A DNA stretch of 64,000 nucleotides from Alphaproteobacteria bacterium (GCA_030425925.1 JAUHZO010000007.1:124001-188000); one strand, 5' to 3'; numbered from the stretch's first letter, positions 42,719 to 54,061 are shown. Notes: a model not told the origin generated them from the letters alone. Translations and numbers: made by a program.

Positions 42719-44448
42719 GGCAAGGCCCCGAAGACGCGGGCAACGGCGGCATCGAGGTCCAGCTTGCGGGTCAGCAGCATCCCGCGGGTGTCGAGCCGTC
42801 GGCGCAGTTCCGGCGTGTCGGCGCAGACCTCGTCAAAAAAGGCGCGCAGGCCGTCCTCGCCCTCTTCCTCGACCAGAAAACGCAGGAGTTCGGCCTGTCC
42901 AAGCTCGGGCCGGTCGGAGCGGGGACGATAGGAGCCCTTGGTCTGGCGAAAGGCCAGATGGGCACGGAAATGCTCCCAGCTGGGCGCGTGCAGATGGGCA
43001 AGGTAGAGGCCCGGTGGTTTCATCCGGTTGGTGGCGTCCTCGCCCTTGTGTTTCAGCGTGTGGATGCCCAGCCGTGTGTCGGGGATGCCGGTGCGGGCCA
43101 GCACCTTGCCCGAGGTATGGCTGAGAAAGCCGCCATAGAGATGCAGGCCGAAGGTCGGGTAGACCTCTTGCAGTTGGGATTTCTTGATACCCGCCTGCTT
43201 GTGAGTCAGCTTGAAGGCCTGCGGCACACCGTCCTCGCGTGCGAGCGCTTCGGCCGGGGGGATGCGGGCGATGGCGGTGGCGGGGGGCAGAGCAGCGAGT
43301 TTCCCGGCGATGGGGGCGTCGGTCAGCAGGAATTCGTCCACGTCGAGATGGCCGAGCCAGTCCAGATCATCTTCCAGAAGCCGCAGCGACCGGGTGGCGT
43401 TATGGGCCTGCCGCAGCTGGTGGGCGTCCATCCGGGTCTTGCCTGTCGCGCGCCAATAGGCATCGTTACAGGGGATTGCGGTGATCCTGGGATGCGCGTT
43501 CAGAAAGGCGGCAACGGACGGATCGGGCGCGTCGAGATAGAGGTGCAGATGCGCCGCCCCCAGTTCGAGGTGCCAGGCGGCAAAGCGGGCGATGGCGGGC
43601 AAGGGGGCCTTGACGGTGCTGACGAGACCCCAGCGCAGGGTGTTGGCGCTCAGGTGCAGGCGCTGCGCGGGCACTGGCGCGATGTTGGAGCGTTTGCGCG
43701 CCCCCTCGCGTTCCTTGCGGGCGCGCATGGTCATCAGGCGGCGCATCACGGTGCGGTCGTCATGGATCAGCATGTCAAGCAGGTGATGGGCCAGCGGCGC
43801 GATGACCGCGTCACCCTCGGCCTCTTGCCAGAGCCGGGCGATCAGGTTCACATCCAGCCCGCCGCCCACCAGCGCATAGGCGTCCATGTCCAGCGGCAGC
43901 GCGGCTTGTGCCTTGTTGCCCAGCGGATGGGGGGTGTCAGGGGCCAGCCCTGCATAGAGACGTTCGGATTCGTACAGCTTCATCGTCCCGAACAGCGCGG
44001 TCAGCGCTAGCCCGGTGGCGCGCTGGGGCACCGTGACGCCGTGATCGCCAAAGGTGGTGACGGCCGAGACCAGCCAGCGCGGGTTCAGCCGGTTCAGCAG
44101 ATGCGCCCCCTGTTCGGCCCAGAGGCGCTGGAACAGGGCGGGCGCATGCGGCGGCACCGTGCGCTTGCGCAGATGCGAGATCAGCAACGCGTTGAGGAAA
44201 CACAGTTCGGACTCCCCCGCCAGCTCTGTGCGCAACTGGGCGCATTTGCGATGAAAGGAGGAGCGGAAGGGCGGCTGAAAGGCCGGATCGTCCGCGGGGT
44301 CGGTCACGATCTGCCCCGCCAACGCCGCAAGGTCGGTGTCCAGCGGCGGCAGGCCTTCACCCTCGGCATAGCCGAAGGCGTCGCGCCGGGCCTCGTATTG
44401 CGACAGCAGGGCGGTGATTCCGCCCTTGTAGGTGGGAACTCTGCTCAT
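42715..44448 (-). CDS. Large glycosyltransferase with N-terminal helical domain (second paralogue)
   Basis: 577 aa from ATG 44448. The first about 275 residues are a mostly helical domain of unknown type. The C-terminal about 300 residues repeat the same order as 41753: LRWGLVSTVKAPLPAIARFAAWHL, WLGHLDVDEFLLTDAP (DxD), YPTFGLHLYGGFLSHTSGKVLAR, then a C-terminal FDEV motif. Thus the two are tandem paralogues of one GT unit, one with an extra domain. Substrate unknown; possibly cell-surface polysaccharide. A TTG at 44484 could extend it. Confidence 0.8.
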   Translation of the reverse strand: MSRVPTYKGGITALLSQYEARRDAFGYAEGEGLPPLDTDLAALAGQIVTDPADDPAFQPPFRSSFHRKCAQLRTELAGESELCFLNALLISHLRKRTVPPHAPALFQRLWAEQGAHLLNRLNPRWLVSAVTTFGDHGVTVPQRATGLALTALFGTMKLYESERLYAGLAPDTPHPLGNKAQAALPLDMDAYALVGGGLDVNLIARLWQEAEGDAVIAPLAHHLLDMLIHDDRTVMRRLMTMRARKEREGARKRSNIAPVPAQRLHLSANTLRWGLVSTVKAPLPAIARFAAWHLELGAAHLHLYLDAPDPSVAAFLNAHPRITAIPCNDAYWRATGKTRMDAHQLRQAHNATRSLRLLEDDLDWLGHLDVDEFLLTDAPIAGKLAALPPATAIARIPPAEALAREDGVPQAFKLTHKQAGIKKSQLQEVYPTFGLHLYGGFLSHTSGKVLARTGIPDTRLGIHTLKHKGEDATNRMKPPGLYLAHLHAPSWEHFRAHLAFRQTKGSYRPRSDRPELGQAELLRFLVEEEGEDGLRAFFDEVCADTPELRRRLDTRGMLLTRKLDLDAAVARVFGALP

Positions 44449-44519
44449 GCGCGCCAGAGTGGCGCGCGCGCCGGACTGCGGCAAGGCAGGTTTGTGGAAT
44501 TCCGGCGGCGCTGCCGGGG

Positions 44520-45345
44520 TCAGCGTTCAAAGCTGCGCGCCAGGGCACAGAACGCCTCCAGCGGGACCCGTTCGGCGCGTTCGGTGGGGGCAATGCCGGC
44601 GGCGGTCAGCCGGTCCTCGATATCCGGGGCCAGCCCCTTCAGCGCCGCGCGCAGCATCTTGCGGCGCTGGTTGAAGGCGGTGGCCACCACGCGCTGCAGC
44701 AGATCGGCGCGGGCGGGAAAGCGCGGCCCGGGCAGGGCGGTCAGATGCACCACGGCCGACGACACCTTGGGCGGCGGAGTGAACGCCCCCGGCGGCAGGC
44801 TCAGCGCGACGCGCGCGTCGCAACGCCATTGCGCCAGAACCGCCAGACGGCCATAGGCCTTGTCCCCCGGTCCGGCGACGATCCGCTCTGCCACCTCGCG
44901 CTGGAACATCAGCGTCAGCGTCCGCCAGAACGGCGGCCAGTCCGGCGGCGTCAGCCAGCGCACCAGCAGTTCGGTGCCGACATTGTAGGGCAGGTTGGCG
45001 CAGACCGCGATGGGCGGGGTCAGATGCGCCAGCGGGTCCACCTCCAGCGCGTCGCCTTCGATCACCTGCAGCCGCCCGGGGCAGGCCTCGGCGATCTCGG
45101 CCAGGGCGGGCAGGCAGCGCGGGTCCTTCTCGATCGCCAGCACGCGGCGCGCGCCTTCGGCCAGAAGCCCGCGGGTCAGCCCGCCGGGGCCGGGGCCGAC
45201 CTCCAGCACGTCGGTCCGGCTCAGGTCGCCGGGGATGCGGGCGATGCGGGCGGTCAGGTTGAGGTCGAGCAGGAAGTTCTGCCCCAGCGCCTTGCGTGCC
45301 GACAGACCATGCGATGCGATCACCTCGCGCAGCGGGGGCAGGTCG

Positions 45346-45359
<14 letters not shown>
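44520..45359 (-). CDS. rsmA: 16S rRNA (adenine-1518/1519) dimethyltransferase
   Basis: 279 aa, also called KsgA. SAM-binding motif [19 protein letters not shown] and the catalytic [11 protein letters not shown] are intact; the N-terminal [16 protein letters not shown] is typical. It dimethylates two adjacent adenines in helix 45 during late 30S assembly. ATG 45359 is chosen from the typical N-terminus [14 protein letters not shown]; it overlaps pdxA by 14 bp, a common arrangement (pdxA-rsmA). Confidence 0.95.
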
Positions 45360-46334
<975 letters not shown>

Positions 46335-46335
<1 letters not shown>

Positions 46336-47570
46336 CAGCGTTCGATGATCCGCGCGTCGGCGCGCAGCTGGGCCAGATAGCCCTCGGCCATGGCTTCGAG
46401 ACGGCGGTTGCGCAGCCCGGTCGAGATCTGCTCGCGGTCCGCCGCACCATCGCCTTCGCCGGCCTTGACGGTGCGGCCGCACAGCATCAGGAACACCAGC
46501 GTCTGCCCGTTTGCCCGGGTCAGCGCCGTCGACACTTCGCCCGGGTCCAGCTTGGACAGCTCAAAGGCGATATCGGTGGGGATGTCCGACGGCGGCAGCG
46601 TGCCGCGCTCCAGCACCTCGGCGGGCTGGCCCTTGGCAACGCCGTAGAGGTCGTCGCAGCGGTCCACCTTGCGCGCCAGAACCCGGGCCGCGGCCAGCGT
46701 TTCCTTCGACCGGCCCCCGGGCATGTAATAGGCGGCGTATTCCACCGCGGCGATCTCGGGCGCGGCGTAACCGGTTTCCTCGATGTCGCGCAGCTGGAAC
46801 AGCGCAATCGCCCCGGGGATGGGCAGCGGATCGGTGACCTCGCCGGGTTTCAGCGCCAGCACCAGCGGCTGCAGCACCGGCGGCAATTCGCTCAGGTCGC
46901 GCCAGGGCAGACGGCCGCCATTGCCGCGCGTGGCGGTGGCGGAATAGCGCCGCGCCTCGGCCGAGAAGGCGGAGGTGGAGGTCAGCTGCGAAATCCGTCG
47001 GGCGCGCTCCTGCACCTCGGCCTGGCGCTGCGCCGGGGCGGGCATGATGATCTCGGACAACAGCACCCGAACGTTGGAGCCGCCGCCGGTGCCCGACATG
47101 GCGCGGTCGATTTCGGCCTCGCTGACGCTGGCGCGCCCGACAAAGCGCTGCTGCACCAGAAGCCGCCAGCTGAGCCCGGCCAGCACGAAATCGCGATAGG
47201 TCTCTTCGGCGACGCCATTGGCGGCCAACACCTTGATGAACGCGTCCAGGCTCAGTTCGGCGCGGCTGGCGAATTCGGCCATGCCGTCGCGCACCTCTTC
47301 GGGGGCAGGGCGGATGCCCGCGGCCTCGGCGGCCTGCACGCGCAGGCGGTCGTCGATCAGCAGGTCGAGCGCGGCGCGTTCGGAGGCGCCGGGGATGTTG
47401 AACACCTCCATCATCCGCTGGCGCTGCTGCACCTCGTAGCCGGTGATCACCTTGTCGTTCACGATCACCGCCGGGGCGAACAGCCCCTGTTGCGCCGCGA
47501 CGGGCAGCGCGGCAAGGCCCAGCATCAGCACGGCCAGCATGCGGGCAAGACTTCCGGTCAGTTTTTGCAT
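46335..47570 (-). CDS. surA: Periplasmic peptidyl-prolyl isomerase, SurA-type
   Basis: 411 aa from ATG 47570. A signal peptide (about residues 1-27, ending LPVAAQQG) precedes a SurA N-terminal domain (VIVNDKVITGYEVQQRQRMM and later). One parvulin-type PPIase region follows (about residues 175-280; ARRYSATATRGNGGRLPWRDLSELPPVL). It chaperones outer-membrane proteins such as LptD. The gene is directly next to lptD and overlaps it by 13 bp; the end overlaps pdxA by one base (TGATG). Confidence 0.9.
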
Positions 47571-49759
47571 GTCCGACGATACTCCTTGGCGCTGCCGCCG
47601 GTGCCGAAGCCCTTCAGCGCGACGGTCAGATCGAAATCGGTTGACGGTTGCAGGTTGCGGGCCGAGGCAAGGTTGCGTGTCGCCCCGAAATCCACCTGCA
47701 CGCATTCATTGCGGTATTGCAGGCCCAGGCCGACGCGGTCAAGCCGCTGGTCGGCAAGATCGTACCGGGCCAGCGCGCTGGTGGTCCAGTTCGGGCTGAC
47801 CTGATAGCTGCCGTCAAAGGTCCATTCCGATTGCGCCTTGGTGCGGTCCTCGGCGGGGTCGGTGACCAGCAACACGTAAGAGGCCCCCAGGTCCATCCGG
47901 TCGTTGGACCAGTCGGCCCGCGCCTCGGCCTTGGAAAACCGCGCGTCGTCGTCCAGCAGGCCGCGCGCCGACAGGGTCAGCCCGTCGGGATGGGCAAATC
48001 TTCCGGCAATCAGCCAGTCCGACGCCGTGCCGTCCAGCCCGGAGGAGCGCGACAGGTCGGCATCCGCGGTGTCGCGCCAGACCCGGCCAAGGGTCAGTGC
48101 CGCGCTCCAGCCGCCGGGGGCCATGTGCAGCCAGCGCAGCCCCGCGGCCAGCGTCTGGCCCCGTTCGCGCCGGTCCTCGGCGGGAAAGCGCGACAGCGAC
48201 AGCAGGTTGCCCTCGTCAAACTCCACCCGGGTGCTTTCGTCGTTGGGGTTGCCGCCGCGGCTGCCGCCGACCCAGCCATATTGCAGCACCGGCTCCAGCA
48301 GGGTGCGGCCGCCGCGACTGCCATGGCGCAAGAGCGGCCAGCGCAGTTCGGCGGCGGCCCCCGGGGTGGCGGCGCTGACCTCGCGCGCCGAGGTGCTGTC
48401 CTGCCAGGTGGCGTAGTGGTCGAGCCAGAGATGCGAGGACAGCCCCGCCCGCACGCCGCCGGGCAGGGTCCAGCGGTTGCGCCAGCTGAGTTCGGCGTTC
48501 AGCCGCGCCACGTCGCGGCCATCGGCAACGCTGTCGGCATCCGGCCCGTCGGTGGCGCGGGACGAATAACGGTAGTGCCCGTGCGCCTCGGCCCTTAGCC
48601 GCACTTCGCCGGCCAGCGCGGCGGGAAAGAACCGGCGTTCGAACCCGGTATCGGTGACCAGCGCGGGCTGGGTGTCGTTGTCTTCGTCGGCGCGCAGAGA
48701 CTGGTAGTGGATGAATGTCGTGCGGAACAGCGTGTCGCGGCGGACCCGCGACACCGTCACGTCGCTGTCCAGCCGGTCGCCGCCGGGATAGCCGTAATCG
48801 TTCAGGTACGAGCTGTCGGTCACCGTCTTCAGGTCAAAGCTCAGCCGGTAGTCGTTGCGCAGGGCAAAGGCCCCGTCGGCAAAGACATAGCCGCGCATCT
48901 TGCCGTTTTGCAGCGTGTCCGAACTGAGCGCCCCCAGCACCTGCAGATCGCCGCGGGCAAAGGCCTGGCGGTAGCGCAGTTCCAGCGTGCGGGTCTTGGG
49001 CGACAGATAGGGCGTCAGGGTGATGTCACGGTGATCGCCCAGCGGGATGAAGTAGGGCAGCTTGATCCCGAAGCCCAGCAGCGTGTTGCTGCGCAGTGTC
49101 GGGATCAGAAAACCCCGCGCGCGTTTCAGCGTCGGGTCTGGGATGCGCAGGCGCGGAACATAGAGCACCGGCACGTCCAGCACGCGCAGCTGTGCATCGT
49201 CGAAATAGAGTTGCCGCGCCTCCTGGTCATGCACCACGCGGCTGGCGCGGATGTGCCAGAGCGGCACCTCGTCGGGCCCGCAGACCTGGCACGAGGTCAC
49301 CGCCACGCGGCTCAGCTGGGTATAGCGCCCGTCCACCCGCCGCGCTTCGACCGCGGCCATCTGCAACTGCTGGTCCAGCACGATGCGCGCACCGGTCAGA
49401 AGCCCGTTGCGCAGCCCTTCGTCCAGTTCGGCGGCATCGGCCAGGATGATGGTGCCCTCGGCGTCGGTGATGCGGATCGGGGCGTCGATCAGCAGGCGGT
49501 CGGCCCCGCGGTCATAGACGATGCGGCTGGCCTGCACCCGGGTGTCGCCGTTCAGCGCCTCGACATTGCCGCTGGCCACCAGCCGGTCGCCGTTCTCGAC
49601 AAACACGCTGTCGGCCACCAGCAGCGCCGGGCCGTCCTGGCCTGCGCCCTGCGCCAACAGCGGCGGCGGCAACAGGGCCAGCCACAGCACCAGCAACAGG
49701 CCCGGCAACAGGCCCGGTACACAGGTGCGTGGCAGGCAGCGGATCGAGGCGCGCGACAT
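47558..49759 (-). CDS. lptD: LPS-assembly protein LptD
   Basis: 733 aa outer-membrane beta-barrel that inserts LPS in the outer leaflet. A signal peptide (MSRASIRCLPRTCVPGLLPG... to about residue 37) precedes the LptA-like beta-jellyroll domain (DSVFVENGDRLVASGNVEALNGDTRVQASRIVYDRGADRL), then the barrel with many alternating strands (for example RARGFLIPTLRSNTLLGFGI and PAEDRRERGQTLAAG). Cys at SCQVCG (about residue 157-162), NECVQV and RTCKN could form the needed disulfides. It comes after lptF/lptG. Confidence 0.92.
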   Translation of the reverse strand: MSRASIRCLPRTCVPGLLPGLLLVLWLALLPPPLLAQGAGQDGPALLVADSVFVENGDRLVASGNVEALNGDTRVQASRIVYDRGADRLLIDAPIRITDAEGTIILADAAELDEGLRNGLLTGARIVLDQQLQMAAVEARRVDGRYTQLSRVAVTSCQVCGPDEVPLWHIRASRVVHDQEARQLYFDDAQLRVLDVPVLYVPRLRIPDPTLKRARGFLIPTLRSNTLLGFGIKLPYFIPLGDHRDITLTPYLSPKTRTLELRYRQAFARGDLQVLGALSSDTLQNGKMRGYVFADGAFALRNDYRLSFDLKTVTDSSYLNDYGYPGGDRLDSDVTVSRVRRDTLFRTTFIHYQSLRADEDNDTQPALVTDTGFERRFFPAALAGEVRLRAEAHGHYRYSSRATDGPDADSVADGRDVARLNAELSWRNRWTLPGGVRAGLSSHLWLDHYATWQDSTSAREVSAATPGAAAELRWPLLRHGSRGGRTLLEPVLQYGWVGGSRGGNPNDESTRVEFDEGNLLSLSRFPAEDRRERGQTLAAGLRWLHMAPGGWSAALTLGRVWRDTADADLSRSSGLDGTASDWLIAGRFAHPDGLTLSARGLLDDDARFSKAEARADWSNDRMDLGASYVLLVTDPAEDRTKAQSEWTFDGSYQVSPNWTTSALARYDLADQRLDRVGLGLQYRNECVQVDFGATRNLASARNLQPSTDFDLTVALKGFGTGGSAKEYRRTCKN

Positions 49760-50853
49760 CACCCGTCCTCCATATGCAGAAGCAGGCCCAGCGCAAGCAG
49801 AACCGAGGCAACCGGCGGCACCCATGCGGCGAGCGCGGGGGCGATCTGGCCGTTTTCCCCCAGGATCTGGGCAAAGTTGCGCACGTAATACAGCCCGAAC
49901 CCCAGCAGGATCGCCGACAGAACCGCCATGCCGGTGCGCCCCAGCCGTGCCGGGCGCATGGTAAAGCTGGCCCCCACCAGAACCATCGCCACCAGAAACA
50001 GCGGCCGCGCCAGTTCCATCTGCATCCAGACCTGGTGCCGCCGGGCCGAGAAGCCGGCGGAGTCCAGATCGTCGATAAAGGCGGGCAGGTCCCAGATCGG
50101 GATCGCCGCGGGGCGGCCAAAGCGGTCGCGGATGCTTTCCTGCGTCAGCGACGAGGCCAGCCGCAGCGTCGCGTGTTCACGCGATCCGGCCTCCGGGTTC
50201 AGCCCCGGCGTCAGCGGCCAGACCTTGGCATCGCGCAACAGCCACGCGCCGTCCTGCAGCTGCGCCGATTGCGCCACCACACGCTGCACCGGGCCGCCGC
50301 CCGGGGCGTAGACCACAAGGCTCACGTCATAAAGCACCGTGGCCTCGGCATCGGCGCGGTCGGCGCGGATCACCGTCTGACCCTCTGGTCCGCCCTGGCG
50401 CAGCCACAGCCCTTCGGGCCCGATGGACAACGCCGCCGCGCCGCCGTTGCGGTACACCTCGGACAGGTTGGAATAGCGCTTGGAGGTCGCCGCAACGATG
50501 GGGTTCACCATGGCCACCGCAAGCGCACCGATCACCAGCCCCACCACCAGCGGCCCGGCCAGCGCCGTCACGCCCGACCGCCCCGCCGCCCGCGTCACCA
50601 CCAGTTCGGACGACCGCGCCATGCCGATAAACAGCATGATCGTGGCCAGGATCATCACCAGCGGCAGGATCTGGTACAGGCTTTCGGGCAGTTTCAGCGC
50701 CGTCAGCAGCGCCACCTGGGCAAAATGCGTGCCCTCGGCGGCGCGGCGCAGTTCGTCGATCAGGTCGACAAAGGCCTGCAGCAGCGCCAGCCCGCCAAAG
50801 ATCGTCAGGAATGCCCACAGGAAGCGGCGCGCGAAATAAAGATGCAGCGTCAT
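49759..50853 (-). CDS. lptG: LPS export permease LptG
   Basis: 364 aa of the YjgP/YjgQ family. Six transmembrane helices with a large periplasmic jellyroll-like domain between helices 3 and 4. Conserved MTLHLYFARRFLWAFLTIFGGL, then PLVMILATIMLFIGMARSSELVVTRAAGRS (coupling region), and the C-terminal LVGASFTMRPARLGRTGMAVL. With LptF and LptB2 it forms the ABC transporter that extracts LPS. Overlaps lptF stop (ATGA) and lptD start (TGATG). Confidence 0.93.
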   Translation of the reverse strand: MTLHLYFARRFLWAFLTIFGGLALLQAFVDLIDELRRAAEGTHFAQVALLTALKLPESLYQILPLVMILATIMLFIGMARSSELVVTRAAGRSGVTALAGPLVVGLVIGALAVAMVNPIVAATSKRYSNLSEVYRNGGAAALSIGPEGLWLRQGGPEGQTVIRADRADAEATVLYDVSLVVYAPGGGPVQRVVAQSAQLQDGAWLLRDAKVWPLTPGLNPEAGSREHATLRLASSLTQESIRDRFGRPAAIPIWDLPAFIDDLDSAGFSARRHQVWMQMELARPLFLVAMVLVGASFTMRPARLGRTGMAVLSAILLGFGLYYVRNFAQILGENGQIAPALAAWVPPVASVLLALGLLLHMEDG

Positions 50854-51983
50854 GCCGTCACCTCGCCCGTGTCGCGCACCCGCACCGGATGGCGGGTCCG
50901 GGCGGCCAGGTGGATCAGCCCCGCCGCAATGGCCAGCCCAACGAGGCTGGGCAGGTAGACCAGTGGCCAGAGCCGTGCGTCGCTGCGCACCGGCTCGGTC
51001 ACGGCGCTTTCCACCATCTTGACCACCACCAGCAGGAACACCGCGAAAAAGATCTGCCGGGTCATGCCAAAGCGCGAATACCCCCCCGACATCAGCGCTG
51101 CATAGCCGATCATCGCCGCCACGAGGCATAAAAGCGGCTGCTGAAAGCGCAGGTGCAGCTCTTCCATCACCTCGCCGGGGGAGTCGCGGGTTTCCTCGGC
51201 CACGGCCCCGGGCGATGTCATCAATTCGCCGGTCGAGACGTAGTCCAGCTTGCGCCGCTTGCGTTCGGGCCGGGTCAGCAGGCCCGAGATGTCATAGGTC
51301 AGATCGCTGAAGGCGGTGGTGGACAGCCGCCGCGACGCGGTGTCGTAGGTCTGCGCCGAGCCTGCCAGCATCGCCAGCTTGGCACCGTCATCGTCGCGCA
51401 GCAGATAGGCCTTTTCCGCGGTATAGGTGACGGCCCGCGTCGCGATGCGCCGGTCCGACAGCAGCACGTCGCGCAATTCGCCCTCTGGCGTGATGTCGCG
51501 GATATAGAAGGTCACCCCCGCGGCGGGATGCAGGAACACGCCCTCGCGCAGCAGCTTGGCACTGAGCGAGCCCGAGATCTCCTGTTCCCGCAGACGCAGC
51601 TGCTCCAGCGATTTCGGCACCAGCAGATGGGTCAGTACCGCCATCATCAGAGCGATCAGCAGGCCGAAGACCAGCGCCGGACGGGCCAGCCGCCAGGGCG
51701 AATAGCCGGTGGACTGGACCACGGTCAGTTCCGATTCGTTCGACAGGCGGTTCATCACGTAGACGGTGGCGGCAAAGGCCGCCATCGGCATCACCAGCGT
51801 GATCACCGAAGGCAGCGACAGGGCGGTGAATTCCAGGAAAACGCCGGCGGAATGGCCATCGGCAATCAGCCGGTCGAACAGCACCACGGCGCGGTTGACC
51901 CAGTAGACGGACACCAGAACAAGGGCAAAAAAGCCGAACAGCACCATCATCTGCGACAGCACATATCGGTCGAATCGCCGCAA
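50850..51983 (-). CDS. lptF: LPS export permease LptF
   Basis: 377 aa, YjgP/YjgQ family. MRRFDRYVLSQMMVLFGFFALVLVSVYW at the N-terminus and LPSVITLVMPMAAFAATVYVMNRLSNESELTVVQSTGYSPWRLARP (coupling helix) are typical, with six transmembrane helices in total. Its role is with LptG and LptB2 in LPS extraction. It is the first gene of the minus-strand lpt-surA-pdxA-rsmA operon; divergent from pepA across 140 bp. Confidence 0.93.
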   Translation of the reverse strand: MRRFDRYVLSQMMVLFGFFALVLVSVYWVNRAVVLFDRLIADGHSAGVFLEFTALSLPSVITLVMPMAAFAATVYVMNRLSNESELTVVQSTGYSPWRLARPALVFGLLIALMMAVLTHLLVPKSLEQLRLREQEISGSLSAKLLREGVFLHPAAGVTFYIRDITPEGELRDVLLSDRRIATRAVTYTAEKAYLLRDDDGAKLAMLAGSAQTYDTASRRLSTTAFSDLTYDISGLLTRPERKRRKLDYVSTGELMTSPGAVAEETRDSPGEVMEELHLRFQQPLLCLVAAMIGYAALMSGGYSRFGMTRQIFFAVFLLVVVKMVESAVTEPVRSDARLWPLVYLPSLVGLAIAAGLIHLAARTRHPVRVRDTGEVTA

Positions 51984-52123
51984 GACCCGGCCCCCCAGTC
52001 AAAAACGCACCTTGCCCCGGACCTTAGAGGATCGCGGCACGGGGGGAAAGCGGGCTCTGGCCATTGCGGGGCGCGCGGACTAACTCTTTGTGGGCAACAG
52101 ACCCTTTCCCGACAGGAGCCCCC

Positions 52124-53590
52124 ATGACCGAGCTGCGCGAAATCTCATTTGTCCCCGTCGACCTGGACAGCCTGGCCCAGGCCGAGGGCCGCGTTGCGGT
52201 CTGCGTGCCCTCTGATGGCAAGATGAGCGCCGGTGCCCGGCGGCTGAACCGGCTGACCCGCGGCGCGGTGGCGCGCGCGGTGGAGAGCGAGGCGTTTTCC
52301 AAGCTCAAGGATGGCGACGTGCTCAGCCTTGCCTGGCCGGTGGGCATGGCGGCCGAGGCGGTGGACCTGCTCCGGCTGGACCGCCGACCGACGGTGGCCG
52401 TGGCCCGCAAGGCCGGTGCTGCGCTGGCCCGTGCGGCGGGCACCAGGGCGGTGACGCTGCTGGCCGAGGCGACGCAGCGCCCCGAAGAAATCGCGCTGGG
52501 GCTGGCCCTGCGCGGCTACCGCTTTGCCGACCACCTGAGCGACAAGGGCACGGCGCCGGGTGCGGCCGTGATCCAGTGCAAGTTGCCCGAGACCGCGCAG
52601 GACGCGGCCCGGGCGGCGATGGCGGTGGCGCAGGGCGTCGTCTTTACGCGCGATCTGGTGTCGGAGCCCGCCAACGTGCTGACCACCACGGAATTCGCCA
52701 ACCGGCTCGAGGCGCTGCGCGACCTGGGGCTGGAGGTCGAGGTGCTGGAGGAGGACCGGCTGGCCGAACTGGGCATGGGCGCGCTCCTGTGTGTGGGCCA
52801 GGGGTCGGACAGCCCCTCCAAGGTGGTCGTGATGCGCTGGAAGGGCGGCGAGGGCGCACCGCTGGCGCTGGTCGGCAAGGGCGTGGTGTTCGACACCGGC
52901 GGCATCTCGCTGAAGCCCGCGCAGGGCATGGAAGACATGACCATGGACATGGGCGGTGCGGGCGTGGTGGCCGGGGTGATGAAGACCGTCGCGCTGCGCA
53001 AGGCCAAGGCGAATGTCGTGGGCCTGGTGGGGCTGGTGGAAAACATGCCCTCGGGCAAGGCCACGCGGCCGGGCGACATCGTGACCTCGATGAAGGGCGA
53101 CACGATCGAGGTGATCAACACCGATGCCGAGGGGCGGCTGGTGCTGGCCGACGTGATGTGGCACGCGCAGGAGGCCGAGAAACCGGCGGCGATGATCGAC
53201 CTCGCCACGCTGACCGGGGCCTGCATCATCGCGCTGGGGCACGAGAATGCCGCCGTCTACGCCAATGACGACGCGCTGGCGGGCGATTTCCTGAAGGCGG
53301 CCGGGGCAGAGGGTGAAGGCGCCTGGCGCATGCCGCTGGGCCAGGCCTATGACGACATGCTCAAGACGATGAAGGCCGACATGAAGAACGTGGGCGGACG
53401 CCCTGCCGGCTCGATCACCGCCGCGCAATTCCTGCAGCGCTTCGTCAAGGAGGACATGCCCTGGATCCATCTCGACATCGCGGGCGTGGCGCAGGTGACC
53501 AAGGACACCGACCTTGCGCCCAAGGGCGCGACGGGCTGGGGGGTGATGGCGCTCGACCGGCTGGTGCGGGACCGCTTCGAGCCCAAGTGA
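52124..53590 (+). CDS. pepA: Leucyl aminopeptidase (cytosol aminopeptidase, M17)
   Basis: 488 aa. The C-terminal catalytic domain has the metal-binding residues in LVGKGVVFDTGGISLKPAQGMEDMTMDMGGAG and VINTDAEGRLVLADV (signature NTDAEGRL). The N-terminal domain is more variable. It releases N-terminal residues, mainly Leu, and uses two metal ions. GACAGGAG lies 8 nt before ATG 52124. It is divergent from lptF and followed at 2 bp by holC, a common pair. Confidence 0.95.
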   Translation: MTELREISFVPVDLDSLAQAEGRVAVCVPSDGKMSAGARRLNRLTRGAVARAVESEAFSKLKDGDVLSLAWPVGMAAEAVDLLRLDRRPTVAVARKAGAALARAAGTRAVTLLAEATQRPEEIALGLALRGYRFADHLSDKGTAPGAAVIQCKLPETAQDAARAAMAVAQGVVFTRDLVSEPANVLTTTEFANRLEALRDLGLEVEVLEEDRLAELGMGALLCVGQGSDSPSKVVVMRWKGGEGAPLALVGKGVVFDTGGISLKPAQGMEDMTMDMGGAGVVAGVMKTVALRKAKANVVGLVGLVENMPSGKATRPGDIVTSMKGDTIEVINTDAEGRLVLADVMWHAQEAEKPAAMIDLATLTGACIIALGHENAAVYANDDALAGDFLKAAGAEGEGAWRMPLGQAYDDMLKTMKADMKNVGGRPAGSITAAQFLQRFVKEDMPWIHLDIAGVAQVTKDTDLAPKGATGWGVMALDRLVRDRFEPK

Positions 53591-53591
53591 G

Positions 53592-54050
53592 ATGGGCGCG
53601 GCCTTTTTCTACCACGTGACGCGCCGCCCGCTGGAGGTGACGCTGGCCGATCTTCTGGGCAAGTCGCTGCAGCGCGGCTGGCGGGTGGCGGTGCGCGGCG
53701 GCGACGCCGCGCGGCTCGACTGGCTGGACGAAAAGCTGTGGCTGGGGCCCGAAGAGGGCTTCTTGCCGCATGGACGCGCCGGCGGGCCGCAGGATGCGGA
53801 CCAGCCGATCCTGCTGACCACCGAGACGGCGGCCCCCAACGATCCGGCGGTGCTGATGGTCCTCGACGGGGCCGGGGTCGCGCCGGACGAGGTGGCGCGG
53901 CTGGAACGGGTCTGCATCCTGTTCGACGGGCAGGATTCGCGGGCGGTGGAGGCCGCGCGCGGGCAATGGCGGACCCTGACACAAGCAGGGTGTGCGGCGC
54001 AATACTGGTCCGAAGACTCGGGACGCTGGGAGAAGAAAGCCGAGGCGTGA
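53592..54050 (+). CDS. holC: DNA polymerase III subunit chi
   Basis: 152 aa. AFFYHVTRRPLEVTLADLLGKSLQRGWRVAVRGGDAARLDWLDEKLW at the N-terminus and later GFLPHGRAG, DADQPILLTTE and NDPAVLMVLDGA are the conserved blocks of the HolC family. It links the clamp loader to SSB. The gene lies directly after pepA, as in many proteobacteria. It ends before two hairpins. Confidence 0.93.
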   Translation: MGAAFFYHVTRRPLEVTLADLLGKSLQRGWRVAVRGGDAARLDWLDEKLWLGPEEGFLPHGRAGGPQDADQPILLTTETAAPNDPAVLMVLDGAGVAPDEVARLERVCILFDGQDSRAVEAARGQWRTLTQAGCAAQYWSEDSGRWEKKAEA

Positions 54051-54061
54051 CGGCTGTGGCG

